Origin: Streptomyces mobaraensis
GTDB lineage: Bacteria; Actinomycetota; Actinomycetes; Streptomycetales; Streptomycetaceae
Reading direction: 5' to 3'
Assembly (NCBI RefSeq): GCF_020099395.1
Contig: NZ_CP083590.1
Span: 868,001-932,000 of the forward strand
Length of the DNA: 64,000 bases
This document shows positions 47,390-57,172 of this stretch, one piece after another. How positions within the stretch are numbered: the first letter of the stretch is position 1; each line of letters starts with the position of its first letter. A model generated the notes under the pieces. The model ran no database searches. It saw only the letters and a program-made list of their open reading frames with translations, and was not told the origin of the DNA. The translations under genes were made by a program, and so were the position numbers.

Positions 47390-48208
47390 ATGGCCACCTC
47401 GCGTTACCACACCCAGGTCACCCACCCGGGACTGACCGCGCTCAGAGCGGAGATCGAACCCGCCCGCAAGGGCGTCCTCGCCCACCCGATGTACCACAGC
47501 GTCACCACCCCGGAGGCGGCGCGGATCTTCATGGAGCACCACGTGTTCGCCGTCTGGGACTTCATGTCCCTCCTCACCAGCCTGCAACGGCAGTTGACCT
47601 GTGTGGAGGTGCCCTGGGTGCCGAGCGGCCCGGTGGCCAGCCGCCGGCTCATCAACGAGATCACGCTCGTGGAGGAGAGCGACGCGTACGGCGACGGCTT
47701 CATCAGCCACTTCGAGCTCTACCGGGCCGCGATGGACGACGTGGGCGCGGACACCGGCCCCGTCGACGCGTTCGTCCGGGAACTGCGCTCCGGCACGCCG
47801 GTGTCCGAGGCGCTGCGCACGGCGCGGGTGCCCGAGCCGTCGGCCCGGTTCGTCGAGGGCACCTGGACGGTGCTGGAGACGGCACCTGTGCACTGCCAGG
47901 CGGCGGTGTTCGCGTTCGGGCGCGAGGACCTGATCCCGGAGATGTTCGAGCAGGTCGTGCGCATCGAGGACGCGGACGGGCGGCTGGCCCGGTTCCGGGA
48001 CTACCTGGAGCGGCACATCGAGGTCGACGCGGACGAGCACACGCCCATGGCGATGCACATGCTGGTCGACGTGTGCGGGGACGAGACCGAGAAGTGGAAG
48101 CGCTGCGCGGACGCGGTCCGCTCGGCGCTGCACGCACGGGCCGATTTGTGGACGGCGATCACCGACGCGATCGTGACGGGGTGTCCTCCCAGCTCGTCCG
48201 GCGCTTGA
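47390..48208 (+). CDS. DUF3050 family protein (haem-oxygenase-like fold)
   Basis: A 272-residue, all-helical protein matching DUF3050. Recognisable blocks: [59 protein letters not shown] and [17 protein letters not shown]. The spaced Glu/His residues (EHH, EESD, HFE, DEH) are consistent with a di-metal haem-oxygenase-like oxidase; that assignment is inference. Six C-terminal codons (agc through tga, SSSGA plus stop) come from an intergenic repeat copy at 48190-48209, so the natural C-terminus was probably replaced. ATG is preceded by AGGAGT. It follows the cupin gene by 41 bp. Confidence 0.88.
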   Translation: MATSRYHTQVTHPGLTALRAEIEPARKGVLAHPMYHSVTTPEAARIFMEHHVFAVWDFMSLLTSLQRQLTCVEVPWVPSGPVASRRLINEITLVEESDAYGDGFISHFELYRAAMDDVGADTGPVDAFVRELRSGTPVSEALRTARVPEPSARFVEGTWTVLETAPVHCQAAVFAFGREDLIPEMFEQVVRIEDADGRLARFRDYLERHIEVDADEHTPMAMHMLVDVCGDETEKWKRCADAVRSALHARADLWTAITDAIVTGCPPSSSGA

Positions 48209-48310
48209 GTCGCTGGCCCCCACCAGCCCGTCCGGCGTTTGAGGACAACCGCGCGGAGCGCGGTTGCGGGGGTGCGGGGGCGCAGCCCCCGCAGGAAACG
48301 GTGAAAGGGC
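48190..48310. repeat. Streptomyces-type intergenic repeat, one full and one partial copy
   Basis: A 20-bp partial copy (48190-48209, CAGCTCGTCCGGCGCTTGAG) is followed by a longer one from 48224 beginning CAGCCCGTCCGGCGTTTGAG. The latter includes the stem CCGCGCGGAGCGCGG and a second hairpin around GCGGGGGCGCAGCCCCCGC, then AGGAAACGGTGAAA. It matches one arm of the large inverted repeat at 52760-53013. Confidence 0.85.
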
Positions 48311-48373
48311 GGGTCAGGGGCGATTCCCCCGCGGACCGCAGGGCCGCCCGCGCCGCGCAGAGAGGAGACCCGA

Positions 48374-49723
48374 GTGCTCACCGACCCCCGCACCGGCCGC
48401 CCCCGCCCGCACCCGGCCGCGTCCGGCGGCCCGGGCACGGCGGAGTCCGCCGACACCGCCGTGGCCGCCGCGCGGCACGCACTCCCCGGCTGGTCCGGGC
48501 TGACGGCCAGGGAACGCGGCCGCCGACTCCTCCGGTTCGCGACACGAATGGAGGACGCGGCCGGCGAGTACGCGGCAGCCGAACAGGCGGGCACCGGCAA
48601 GCCATTCGCCGACGCCGCCGCCGAAATAGCGCAATGCGCCGACCTCATCCGCTTCTACGCCGGCGCGGCCCGCACCGACCTCGCCCCGGCCGGAGGCCAC
48701 CGGCTGCCGGCCCGGGAGAGCTGGGTCCGGTGGGAGCCGCTGGGCATGGTGGCCGCGGTGGTGCCGTGGAACTACCCCCTGCTGATGGCGGTCTGGCGGT
48801 TCGCCCCGGCGCTGGCGGCCGGCAACACGGTCGTCGTCAAGCCGGCGGAGACGACGCCGGACAGCGCCCTGCTGGCCGCCCGGCACGCGCATGAGGAGCT
48901 GGGGCCGGGCGTGCTGACCGCACTGCCCGGCGGGCGGGAGACCGGCCGGCGGCTCGTGGGGAACGAGGGCGTGGACGCCATCGCGTTCACCGGCAGCCGG
49001 GCGGGCGGGCTGGACGTGGCGGCCCGTGCCGGGGTGCGCCGGGTCAGCCTCGAACTGGGCGGCAACTGCCCGGTGTTGGTGCTGCCGGACGCCCCCGCGT
49101 ACACCTGGGAGCGGCTGGCGGACGCCTGTGTGTACAACGCGGGCCAGTCCTGCGCGGCCCCGGCCCGGGTGCTCACCCCGCGATCGTCCTACGAGCGGAC
49201 GGTGGCCGGGCTGGCCGGCGCGCTGGCCGCTCGTCGGGCGGGACCGGACTTCGGTCCGCTGAACAACCCCGAGCAGCTCAAGCGGTTCGACGGGCTGCTG
49301 ACGGCGAGCCGGGCCGGCGTCCGGCACGTCGGGCCCGTCGCGCCCACCGAGGACGAGCGGGACGGCTACTGGCGGCCGGCCACGCTCCTCGCCGGCCTGC
49401 CGGACGACGATCCGGCCGTGTGCGAGGAGGTGTTCGGGCCGGTGCTCACCGTGCAGGCCGTGCCGGACGAGGAGGCGCTGGTGCGGACGGCCAACGGGAT
49501 GCCGCACGCGCTCGCGGCGAGCGTGTGGGGCGCGTCGGTGCCCGTGGTCCTGCGGCTGGCGGCCGCGCTGGACGCGGGTGAGGTGTGGGTCAACTGCCAC
49601 CTGGAGCAGACGGCCGAACTCCCGCACGGCGGGCGGCGGCAGTCCGGTCAGGGCACCGATCTGAGCGTGCTGGCGCTGGCCGAGTACCAGCGGCCGAAGA
49701 CCGTCACGGTGGCCCTGGAGTGA
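48374..49723 (+). CDS. Aldehyde dehydrogenase family protein
   Basis: A 449-residue NAD(P)-dependent aldehyde dehydrogenase, slightly short at the N-terminus. Motifs: GMVAAVVPWNYPLLMAVW (cofactor and oxyanion Asn), VVVKPAETTP, AFTGSRAGG, catalytic Glu in SLELGGNCPV, catalytic Cys in NAGQSCAAPARVL, and EEVFGPVLTV. The sequence is nearest in feel to aminobutyraldehyde/betaine-aldehyde types, but the substrate is open. GTG 48374 follows GAGGAG. It is about 165 bp beyond the DUF3050 gene across the repeat, so it may form a separate unit; its product could be the last step of the redox pathway. Confidence 0.92.
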   Translation: MLTDPRTGRPRPHPAASGGPGTAESADTAVAAARHALPGWSGLTARERGRRLLRFATRMEDAAGEYAAAEQAGTGKPFADAAAEIAQCADLIRFYAGAARTDLAPAGGHRLPARESWVRWEPLGMVAAVVPWNYPLLMAVWRFAPALAAGNTVVVKPAETTPDSALLAARHAHEELGPGVLTALPGGRETGRRLVGNEGVDAIAFTGSRAGGLDVAARAGVRRVSLELGGNCPVLVLPDAPAYTWERLADACVYNAGQSCAAPARVLTPRSSYERTVAGLAGALAARRAGPDFGPLNNPEQLKRFDGLLTASRAGVRHVGPVAPTEDERDGYWRPATLLAGLPDDDPAVCEEVFGPVLTVQAVPDEEALVRTANGMPHALAASVWGASVPVVLRLAAALDAGEVWVNCHLEQTAELPHGGRRQSGQGTDLSVLALAEYQRPKTVTVALE

Positions 49724-49753
49724 CCTCCTGGCACGAACCCCTGGAATGACCTC
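49713..49753. promoter_or_regulatory. Direct repeat upstream of lanthipeptide operon
   Basis: CCCTGGAGTGACCTC (49713) and CCCTGGAATGACCTC (49739) match at 14 of 15 bases, 26 bp apart, between the aldehyde dehydrogenase end and the LanKC start. RamR is known to bind upstream of ramC in S. coelicolor, so this is a candidate site for the RamR-like protein; the match itself is only to each other. Confidence 0.4.
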
Positions 49754-49860
49754 TTCCACCATGCGTTTCGCACGGCCCATTGGTGACACGTGTGACTGTT
49801 CCGGCTCCCCCCGGCGTGGAAATCTCGACGCATCGCAGCCGAGGTGCCGAGGGGGATCGC

Positions 49861-52509
49861 ATGGACAAGCGGTACGAGGTCTACAGCCTGGCCGACCGGC
49901 ACTTCTACGAGACCCCGGACCGTCTGCCCGCCCTCGCCGGAACCGCCACGGAGGACGGCCTGTTCGAGACCGCCCGGCGGCCGGTGCCGGACGGCTGGGC
50001 CACCGCCCGCAGCGGCGACTGGCTGAACCTCTTCCCGGCGGGCCCGGACGGCGGGCCGCTCCCCGGGCAGCCGCTCCAGGGCTGGAAGATCCACGTCTCC
50101 GCGACCGCCGGCACGGCGGACAAGACGGCGGCCGACGTCTGGGACTACTGCGTGCCCCGGGGCATCCCGTTCAAGTTCGTGCCCGGGCCGCACCTGCTGC
50201 ACCTGCGCAACACCAAGTACGCGGGCCGCGACCACAGCGGCAAGTTCGTCACCGTCTACCCGGCGGACGAGGAGCAGCTGCGCACGACGCTGGAGGAGCT
50301 GGACGCGGTCCTCGGCGGCCGGCCCGGGCCGTACATCCTCACCGACCTCCGCTGGAACGCGGGCCCGCTCTACGTCCGGTACGGCGCGTTCGCCCGCCGC
50401 TTCTGCGTCGACGAGCGCGGCACGCTCGTCCCGGCGATCGAGGACGGCGCGGGCCGGCTCGTCCCGGACTCGCGGGACCCGGCGTTCCGGGTGCCGTCCT
50501 GGGTGACCCTCCCGGCGTTCCTCGCACCCCACCTCACGGCCCGCAACGCCACCACGGTGGCCGACCTGCCGTACCGCATCGAGAAGGCGCTGCACTTCTC
50601 CAACGGCGGCGGCGTCTACCGCGGCACCGACACCCGCGACGGGCGGAAGGTCGTCCTCAAGGAGGGCCGGCCGTACGCCGGGCTCGCCAACGACGGGGCG
50701 GACGCCGTCGCCCGGCTGGAGCGCGAGCGCGACGCGCTGGAGCGGCTCGCGGGCCTGGACGCCGCGCCCGGGCTGCGCGACTGGTTCACGCTCGGCGAGC
50801 ACAGTTTCCTGGTGATGGACTTCGTCGAGGGCAGACCGCTCAACTCCTTCTTCGCCGAACGCCATCCGCTGCTCGCCGCGGAGCCGGACCCGGCCGCCGT
50901 CGCCGCGTACACCGCGTGGGCGCTGCGGATCCACCGGGCGGTGGAGGAGGCCGTCGAGGCCCTCCATTCCCGCGGGGTCGTCTTCAACGACCTGCACATG
51001 TTCAACATCATGGTGGCGCCCGACGAACGGTCGGTCACCCTCATCGACTTCGAGGCCGCCGCGCCGGTGAGCGAGCACGGCCGGCAGGTCGTCGCCCACC
51101 CCGGCTTCTTCGCGCCCCCGGACCGCCGGGGCCGGGACGTGGACCGGTACGCGCTGGCGTGCCTGCGGCTGGCCCTGTTCCTGCCGGTCACCACCCTCTT
51201 CGTCATCGACCGGGAGCACGCCGTACACCTCGCCGAGGTGATCACCGCCCAGTTCCCGGGCGTGCCGCGGGAGTTCCTGGACGAGGCGGTCGCGGAGATC
51301 ACCCGGGACGTCACGGAGATCACCCGGGACACGGCGGCCTCGCCGGCGCCCCGCTCCCCGGCCCGGCCGCCCCGCCCGGCCGACTGGCCCGCGAGCCGCG
51401 ACTCCATGATCCGCGCGCTCCTCGCCTCCGCCACGCCCGAGCGCGACGACCGCCTGTTCCCGGGCGACATCGCCCAGTTCGGCGACGGCGGCGGACTCGG
51501 CCTGGCCCACGGCGCGGCCGGAGTGCTGTACGCCCTCGCCGAAGCGGGCGCGCCCCGCTACGAGGCGGGCGAACAGTGGCTGCTCGACCACACCGACCCG
51601 CTGCCGCCCGGCACCCCGCTCGGCCTGTACGACGGCGTCGCCGGCACCGCCCTCGTCCTCGACCGGCTCGGCCACACCGGGCGCGCCCTCGACCTCACCG
51701 AGGCGGTCCTGCGCGAGAACTGGCCCCAGCTCTCCGCCGACCTCAACGGCGGCCTGTCCGGGCTCGGACTCCTCCTCGACCACCTCGCCGGCACCACCGG
51801 GAACACCGCCCTGCGCGACCACGCCCTGCGGGCCGCCCAGATCCTCGCCGACCGCCTCACGGCCGACCACGGCGACACCGACGGGCCGGCGGGCGGCCGC
51901 CGCGCCGGACTGCTGCGCGGCGCGACCGGCCCCGCCCTCCTCTTCCTCCGGCTGTACGACCGGACGGGCGCGCCCGACCTGCTGGACCTGGCCGGCCGGG
52001 CGCTCCGCGCGGACCTCGCCCGCTGCGTCACCACCGGCAACGGAACGCTGGAGGTCGACGAGGGCCGGCGGACCATGCCGTACGTCGGCGACGGGAGCGC
52101 GGGCATCGGGATGGTCCTCGACGACTACCTCGCGGCGGCCGGCGGGGACCCCGATCCGGCCCTGGCCGCCGCCCGAGACGGCATCCTGGCCGCGGCCCGG
52201 GCCCGCTTCTACGCCCAGCCGGGACTGTTCCAGGGCCGTGCCGGCATGATCCTGCACCTCGCCCGCACCACCGCCCCCGGCGCCGCTCCCGGGCCGGTGG
52301 CCACGCAGGTGGCCGCCCTGGACTGGTACGCCATGGGCTACCGGGGCGAACTCGCCTTCCCCGGCCACCAGATGATGCGGCTCTCCATGGACCTCGCCAC
52401 CGGAACGGCCGGCTGCCTCCTGGCCCTGACCGCCGCCCTCGGCGACCGCCCGGCCCACCTGCCGTTCCTCCCGCCCCTCCCGGGCGCCCGCCCGGTCACG
52501 GGCCCCTGA
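49861..52509 (+). CDS. ramC: Class III lanthipeptide synthetase LanKC (RamC/AmfT-like)
   Basis: An 882-residue three-domain enzyme that phosphorylates Ser, eliminates phosphate and cyclises. The N-terminal lyase domain spans about 1-225 (start MDKRYEVYSLADRHFYET). The kinase domain spans about 230-500: nucleotide Lys in VVLKEGRPYAG, catalytic loop GVVFNDLHMFNIMV, metal-binding DFE in LIDFEAAAP. The LanC-like domain spans about 530-880 and lacks the Cys-Cys-His zinc ligands of classes I and II, having LLRGATGPALLF and GYRGELAFPGHQMM instead, as expected for class III. ATG follows GAGGGGG. The 38-residue precursor gene is 65 bp downstream, followed by exporter genes, the ramCSAB order. Product would be a morphogenetic, surfactant-like peptide. 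Confidence 0.95.
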   Translation: MDKRYEVYSLADRHFYETPDRLPALAGTATEDGLFETARRPVPDGWATARSGDWLNLFPAGPDGGPLPGQPLQGWKIHVSATAGTADKTAADVWDYCVPRGIPFKFVPGPHLLHLRNTKYAGRDHSGKFVTVYPADEEQLRTTLEELDAVLGGRPGPYILTDLRWNAGPLYVRYGAFARRFCVDERGTLVPAIEDGAGRLVPDSRDPAFRVPSWVTLPAFLAPHLTARNATTVADLPYRIEKALHFSNGGGVYRGTDTRDGRKVVLKEGRPYAGLANDGADAVARLERERDALERLAGLDAAPGLRDWFTLGEHSFLVMDFVEGRPLNSFFAERHPLLAAEPDPAAVAAYTAWALRIHRAVEEAVEALHSRGVVFNDLHMFNIMVAPDERSVTLIDFEAAAPVSEHGRQVVAHPGFFAPPDRRGRDVDRYALACLRLALFLPVTTLFVIDREHAVHLAEVITAQFPGVPREFLDEAVAEITRDVTEITRDTAASPAPRSPARPPRPADWPASRDSMIRALLASATPERDDRLFPGDIAQFGDGGGLGLAHGAAGVLYALAEAGAPRYEAGEQWLLDHTDPLPPGTPLGLYDGVAGTALVLDRLGHTGRALDLTEAVLRENWPQLSADLNGGLSGLGLLLDHLAGTTGNTALRDHALRAAQILADRLTADHGDTDGPAGGRRAGLLRGATGPALLFLRLYDRTGAPDLLDLAGRALRADLARCVTTGNGTLEVDEGRRTMPYVGDGSAGIGMVLDDYLAAAGGDPDPALAAARDGILAAARARFYAQPGLFQGRAGMILHLARTTAPGAAPGPVATQVAALDWYAMGYRGELAFPGHQMMRLSMDLATGTAGCLLALTAALGDRPAHLPFLPPLPGARPVTGP

Positions 52510-52574
52510 ACCCGGCACCGCCGCTCGGCGGGGCCGTAGCACAGCACCGACAGTCCCCGAGAAAGGACATGATC

Positions 52575-52691
52575 ATGGCGCTTCTCGACCTGCAGAACAT
52601 GGAGTCCGACGAGCTGCACGGCGGTGGCGGGCAGAGCACGGTGAGCCTGCTCTCCTGCGTCAGCGCGGCGAGCGTTCTCGTCTGTCTGTGA
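52575..52691 (+). CDS. ramS: SapB/AmfS family class III lanthipeptide precursor
   Basis: A 38-residue peptide too short for most gene callers. The leader MALLDLQNMESDELHGGGG carries the LLDLQ box recognised by class III synthetases. The core has two Ser-X2-Ser-X3-Cys motifs: Ser21-Ser24-Cys28 and Ser30-Ser33-Cys37, each able to form a labionin or lanthionine ring, separated by one residue (Val29). The core is hydrophobic (LL, VLV), fitting a surfactant role in aerial growth. ATG 52575 was chosen because GAAAGGA is seven bases upstream; ATG 52569 is too close. A large inverted repeat follows the stop and separates it from the exporter genes. Confidence 0.95.
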   Translation: MALLDLQNMESDELHGGGGQSTVSLLSCVSAASVLVCL

Positions 52692-52759
52692 CGCGACGGG
52701 TCTGAGACCCCGGCCGGTCCCCCTCCGCGGGGGCCGGCCGGGGTCCGGCCGTAAGCGGT

Positions 52760-53013
52760 GGGGTGCCCCGGTCCCTCCCCCAGAGGGGGGACCCCCATTT
52801 CACCGTTTCTTGCGGGGGCTGTGCCCCCGCACCCCCGAAACCGCGCTCCGCGCGGTCGTCCTCTATCGCCGGACGGGCTGGAGTGGGTGCCCTATTCAGC
52901 CCGTCCGGCGATAGAGGACGAGCGGCGAAGCCGCGAAAAGCGGGGTCTGGGGCGCAGCCCCAGGAAACGGCGAAATGGGGGTCCCCCCTCTGGGGGAGGG
53001 ACAGGGGCACCCC
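52760..53013. repeat. 254-bp imperfect inverted repeat between precursor and exporter genes
   Basis: Left arm 52760-52880, right arm 52897-53013, 16-nt loop. The arms end in CGCCGGACGGGCTG / CAGCCCGTCCGGCG and begin in GGGGTGCC / GGCACCCC; pairing is near complete over the first 45 and the last 35 bases and imperfect in the middle. Smaller hairpins lie within each arm (GCGGGGGCTGTGCCCCCGC; CTGGGGCGCAGCCCCAG). The right arm matches the repeat at 48224. It is a paired insertion of the common Streptomyces intergenic element and probably attenuates transcription into the exporter genes. Confidence 0.93.
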
Positions 53014-53044
53014 AACCCCACCCCCACCACGAGGACGGTGACCC

Positions 53045-54725
53045 ATGACGCCCGGCGACCGGCTCCTGCTGGCCACCACACGACACGGCGCGGGCCGAGC
53101 CGCCATCCTCACGCTGCTCTCCCTCGCCTCGGCCGGCACGGCCCTCCTCCTCCCGGCGGCCCTCGGCCGCGCCGTGGACCGACTACTGGCCCACGACGGC
53201 GCAGCCACCCGCTGGGTGGCACTTTGCGCCATCCTGCTCGCCGTCCCCCGCCGCCCTCGACGCCCTCGCCGACCTCCTGGCCGGCACCACCGCCGCCCGC
53301 GCCACCGCCTGGCTGCGCCACCGTCTCCTCCGCCACATCCTGGCCACCGGCCCACGCGCCACCGCCGACGCCCCGCCCGGGGACCTGGTGACCCGCCTCG
53401 TCGGGAACACGGCCGACGCGGGCGCCGCGCCCGGCGCGCTCGCCGCGGCCGTGGCGTCGCTGGCCGCACCGCTGGGCGCCGTCGTCGCCCTGGCCCTCAT
53501 CGACCCCTGGCTCGCCGCCGCGTTCCTGGCGGGCGCGCCCCTGCTCGTCCTCCTCCTGCGCGCGTTCGCCCGCGCCTCCACCGACTGCGCCGCCCGCTAC
53601 CAGCGGCTCCAGGGCGACATCGCGGGGCGGCTGGCCGAGGCCCTGACGGGGGCGAGGACCATCGCCGCCGCCGGCACGGCCGACCGCGAACGCGCCCGGA
53701 TCCTGCGCCCGTTGAGCGGCCTGTCCCGGCAGGGGCACCGGATCTGGCGGGTCCAGGGCCGGGCCGCCGCCCGCGCCGTCACCCTCGTACCGCTGCTCAA
53801 GATCGCCGTCCTCGCCGTCGCCGGACTGCGGCTGTCCCAGGGGCGGATCAGCGTGGGCGACGTCCTGGCGGCCTCCCGGTACGCGGTGCTGGCCACCGGA
53901 GTGGGCATGCTCGTCGGGCAGTTGGGCGGGCTGGTGCGGGCCCGGGCCGCCGCCCGCCGGCTGGCCGAGGTGCTGGCCGTCCCCGCCCCGGCGTACGGGA
54001 CCCGGCCGGCGCCGCCCGGCGACGGCACCCTGGAACTGCGCGGCGTGACCGCCGTACGCGGCGACCGGATCATCCTGTGCGACGTCGACCTCACCGTCCC
54101 GGGCGGCACGTCGGTGGCCGTCGTCGGCCGGTCGGGCACCGGCAAGTCGGTGCTGGCCGCGCTCGCCGGCCGGCTCGCCGACCCGGACGCCGGGACGGTC
54201 GCGCTGGACGGCGTCCCGCTGCCGGAACTGAGCCACGACGCGCTGCGGCACTCCGTCGGCTACGCCTTCGAGCGGCCGGCCCTCCTCGGGGGCACGATCG
54301 GCGGCACGATCGCCTTCGGCGCGGCCGACCCGGGGCACGAGGCGGTGACCGCCGCCGCCCGCGCGGCCTGCGCGGACGGCTTCGTCCGCCGGCTGCCGGA
54401 GGGGTACGCGACGCCGTGCGCGGCGGCTCCCCTGTCCGGCGGCGAGGCCCAACGCCTGGGACTGGCACGGGCGTTCGCGCACGCGGAACGCGTCCTCGTG
54501 CTCGACGACGCCACCTCCAGCCTGGACTCCCCCACGGAACGCGAGGTCGGCCGCGCGCTGCTGCACGACGTCGCCGCCCGCACCCGGCTGATCGTCGCCC
54601 ACCGCGCGTCGACGGCCGCCCGCGCGGACCGCGTCGTCTGGCTCGACGACGGCCGGGTGCGGGCGGCCGGGCCGCACGCGGAGCTGTGGCGGCTGCCCGA
54701 GTACCGGGCGGTGTTCGGTGCCTGA
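53045..54725 (+). CDS. ramA: ABC transporter (RamA/AmfB-like), frameshifted as given
   Basis: Half-size ABC exporter with six membrane spans and a nucleotide-binding domain, about 559 residues if corrected. Residues 1-67 (MTPGDRLLLATTRHG ... CAILLAV) are read in one frame; from about 53250 the coding frame shifts by one, continuing AALDALADLLAGTTAARA. Removing one C from the five-C run at 53245-53249 restores a single frame. NBD motifs: VVGRSGTGKS, LSGGEAQRLGLARA and VLVLDDATSSLD, where the second Asp replaces the catalytic Glu, so its ATP site is probably degenerate. Start has GAGGA upstream. It overlaps the next gene by eight bases. It should export the lanthipeptide with its partner. Whether the frameshift is real, an assembly error or phase variation is unknown. 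Confidence 0.85.
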
Positions 54726-57172
54726 GCCGCGGCCGGGCCGTACGCCGTCGACCGCCCGGCAGGGGCTGCGGTTCCTCGCCGCCCGGCGGGCCGCCCTGGC
54801 CCGGCTCGCCGGCTGGTCGGTGCTGGAGGCGGGGCACACCTTCGCCCTGGGCTTCGCGCTGGCCCGGGCCCTGGATCGGGGGTTCCTCGCCGGCCGGGCG
54901 GCCACCGGCCTCGGCTGGCTCGGCCTGGCGGCGCTCGCCGTCCTCGCCGGGGCGTACGGCACCGGGCGCACCTACCGCGCCACCGCCGACCTGGTGGAGC
55001 CGCTGCGCGACGGCCTCGTCCGGCGCGTGGTCGGCCGGGCCCTCGGGGACGGCGACGGCGCGGCGGTCTCCCGCCTCACCCACCAGGTGGAGATCGCCCG
55101 CGACACGTTCGCCGGGCTGGTGATGGTCTCCCGTTCATTCGTCTTCACGGCCGGCGGCGCACTGGCCGGGCTGTGCGCCCTCGCGCCCGCCCTGCTGCTG
55201 GCCGTGGTGCCGCCGCTGCTGCTGGGGCTGCTGCTGTTCCTGGTGACGCTACGGGTCCTGGCCCGCCGCCAGGAGGCCGTCCTGGTGGCGGACGAGGCGC
55301 TCGCGCGCTCCCTCGGCGACGTGGCGCGCGGGCTGCGGGACATCACGGCGGGCGGCGCGGAGCGGCGCGTCGCCGCCGCGACCGGCGCCCTCGTCGACGC
55401 CGAACGCGACGCGGCCCGCGCCCTGGCCCGCTGGTCCCTGGTCCGCGTCGCCGCCCTGACCCTCGCGGGCCGCCTCCCGGTGATCCTGCTTCTGGTCCTG
55501 GCCCCCTGGCTCCTGGACCACGGCACCACCCCCGGCGCCTTCGTCGGCGCGCTGGCCTACGTGACCCAGTCCCTCCTCCCGGCGGTCCAGGAACTCGTGC
55601 ACGGCCTGGGCGCGAGCGGGGCACGACTCGCCGTCGTCATACGGCGATTGACGGCGGGGCCGTCCGGCGAGGCCCTCCCCCGACTCCAGCCGGCACCGGG
55701 GGCGAGCCCGGCGGCGGCGGCGAACGAGCCGCCGGCCCCGGTCGCCACCCACGGTCCGGCGCCCGCGCCCCGGGCGACCACACCCGCGCCGACCGCGACG
55801 GCGGCCCGGCAGGGCCCGGGGCACGCCGTGCGGGCCGAGGGAACGACGGCGACCACGCGCCGTGCGCCGGACCGTACCGGGAACCGACGGCCGGCCGGCA
55901 TCCGGCGCGGACCGGCGCAGGCGTCCGCGAACGCGGCACGGCAAGGCCCGGGCCCCGTCTCACAGCCCGACGGTCCGGCCTCGGCCACATCCCCCGAGCC
56001 TGCGGCGAAGGCGGCCCGGCAAGGCCCGGGGCACATCCCGGGGGCCGCCGGAACGGCGGCAGGCGCGCGGCCCGCGCCGGCGGCGGACAACGCGCCGGAT
56101 CACGGCGGTGACCGGCCGCCGGCAGGCGGGCCATACGATCCGGACGCGCCGAGGGCGAAGGCGGTCCCACGCACCCGGGGGCGCCCCCCCGCAGCCCGGC
56201 GACACCACCGCGGCCACGCCGGCCGGGCCCGCGACGGAGGCGCCGTCCGCGCACCGCCCCGGCCCCGCCGGACCCGCGCACCGGGCGCCGTCCACCCCCA
56301 CCCCCGCCCTCGCGTTCCGCGGCGTCACCTTCGCCTACGGCCCGCACGCCGCCCCCGTCGTCCACTCCCTGGACCTGGTCATTCCGCCGGGGACCCGGCT
56401 CGCCGTCGTGGGCCCGAGCGGGATCGGGAAGTCGACGCTGACCGGGCTGGCGGCCGGGCTGCTGGTGCCCGCCGACGGTGACGTCACCGTCGGCGGGCTG
56501 CCCGCGCGGGACGCGGCGGCGCGGGCGGGGCGGGTGCTGATTCCGCAGGAGGCGTATGTGTTCTCGGGGACGTTGGCCGAGAACCTCGGCTATTTCCGGC
56601 CGGATCCGGTGCCGGAGGACGAGCTGTGGGCGGCGGTACGAGCCGTCGGCATGGCCGGACTGGCCGAGCGGCTGGGCGGGTTGGGGGCGGACGTGGCGCC
56701 CGCCGGGCTCTCCGCGGGCGAGCGGCAGTGGATCGCGCTGGCGCGGGCGTATCTGTCGCCGGCGCCCCTGGCGCTGCTGGACGAGGCGACCTGCCACCTC
56801 GATCCGGCCGCCGAGGCCCGCGCCGAGGACGCGTTCGCCCGGCGGCCGGGCGGCACCCTGGTCGTCGTCGCGCACCGGGCCGCGTCGGCGCTCCGCGCGG
56901 ACCGGGTGCTGGTGATGGACGGGCCGCACACGGTGTGCGGGGACCACGCGGAGCTGCTCCGCGCGTCCCCGCTGTACCGCGACCTGATGGCGGACGCGGC
57001 GGCCGGGGGGCCGTCAGACCCAGCCGGCTCCCTGGGCGACCCTTATGGCGTCCACCCGGTTGCGCGCACCGGTCTTCCGGGTGATGGCGCACATGTAGTT
57101 GCGCACGGTGCCATGCGACAGGTGCAGGCTGCGGGCGATCTCCCCGACGCCGGCGCCCTCGGCGGCGAGTGA
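54718..57172 (+). CDS. ramB: ABC transporter (RamB/AmfA-like), frameshifted as given
   Basis: Second exporter half. The membrane domain (about residues 1-315) is read from GTG 54718. A long Ala/Pro/Gly-rich linker of roughly 190 residues follows, containing three AARQGPG repeats, unusual for this family. The nucleotide-binding domain is in the next frame; deleting one C from the seven-C run at 56184-56190 joins them (about 817 residues). NBD motifs are canonical: VVGPSGIGKSTLTG, LSAGERQWIALARA, LALLDEATCHLD, VVVAHRA. The open frame continues about 160 bp past the expected end, antisense to the RamR-like gene. With RamA it forms a heterodimer with one consensus ATP site. Confidence 0.8.

Noticed and set aside
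49746..52691. A 981-codon frame overlapping LanKC and ending in the precursor peptide
   Set aside because: Its LanKC portion is Arg/Pro/His-rich nonsense in the wrong frame; only the last 38 codons, with their own start and ribosome site, are real.
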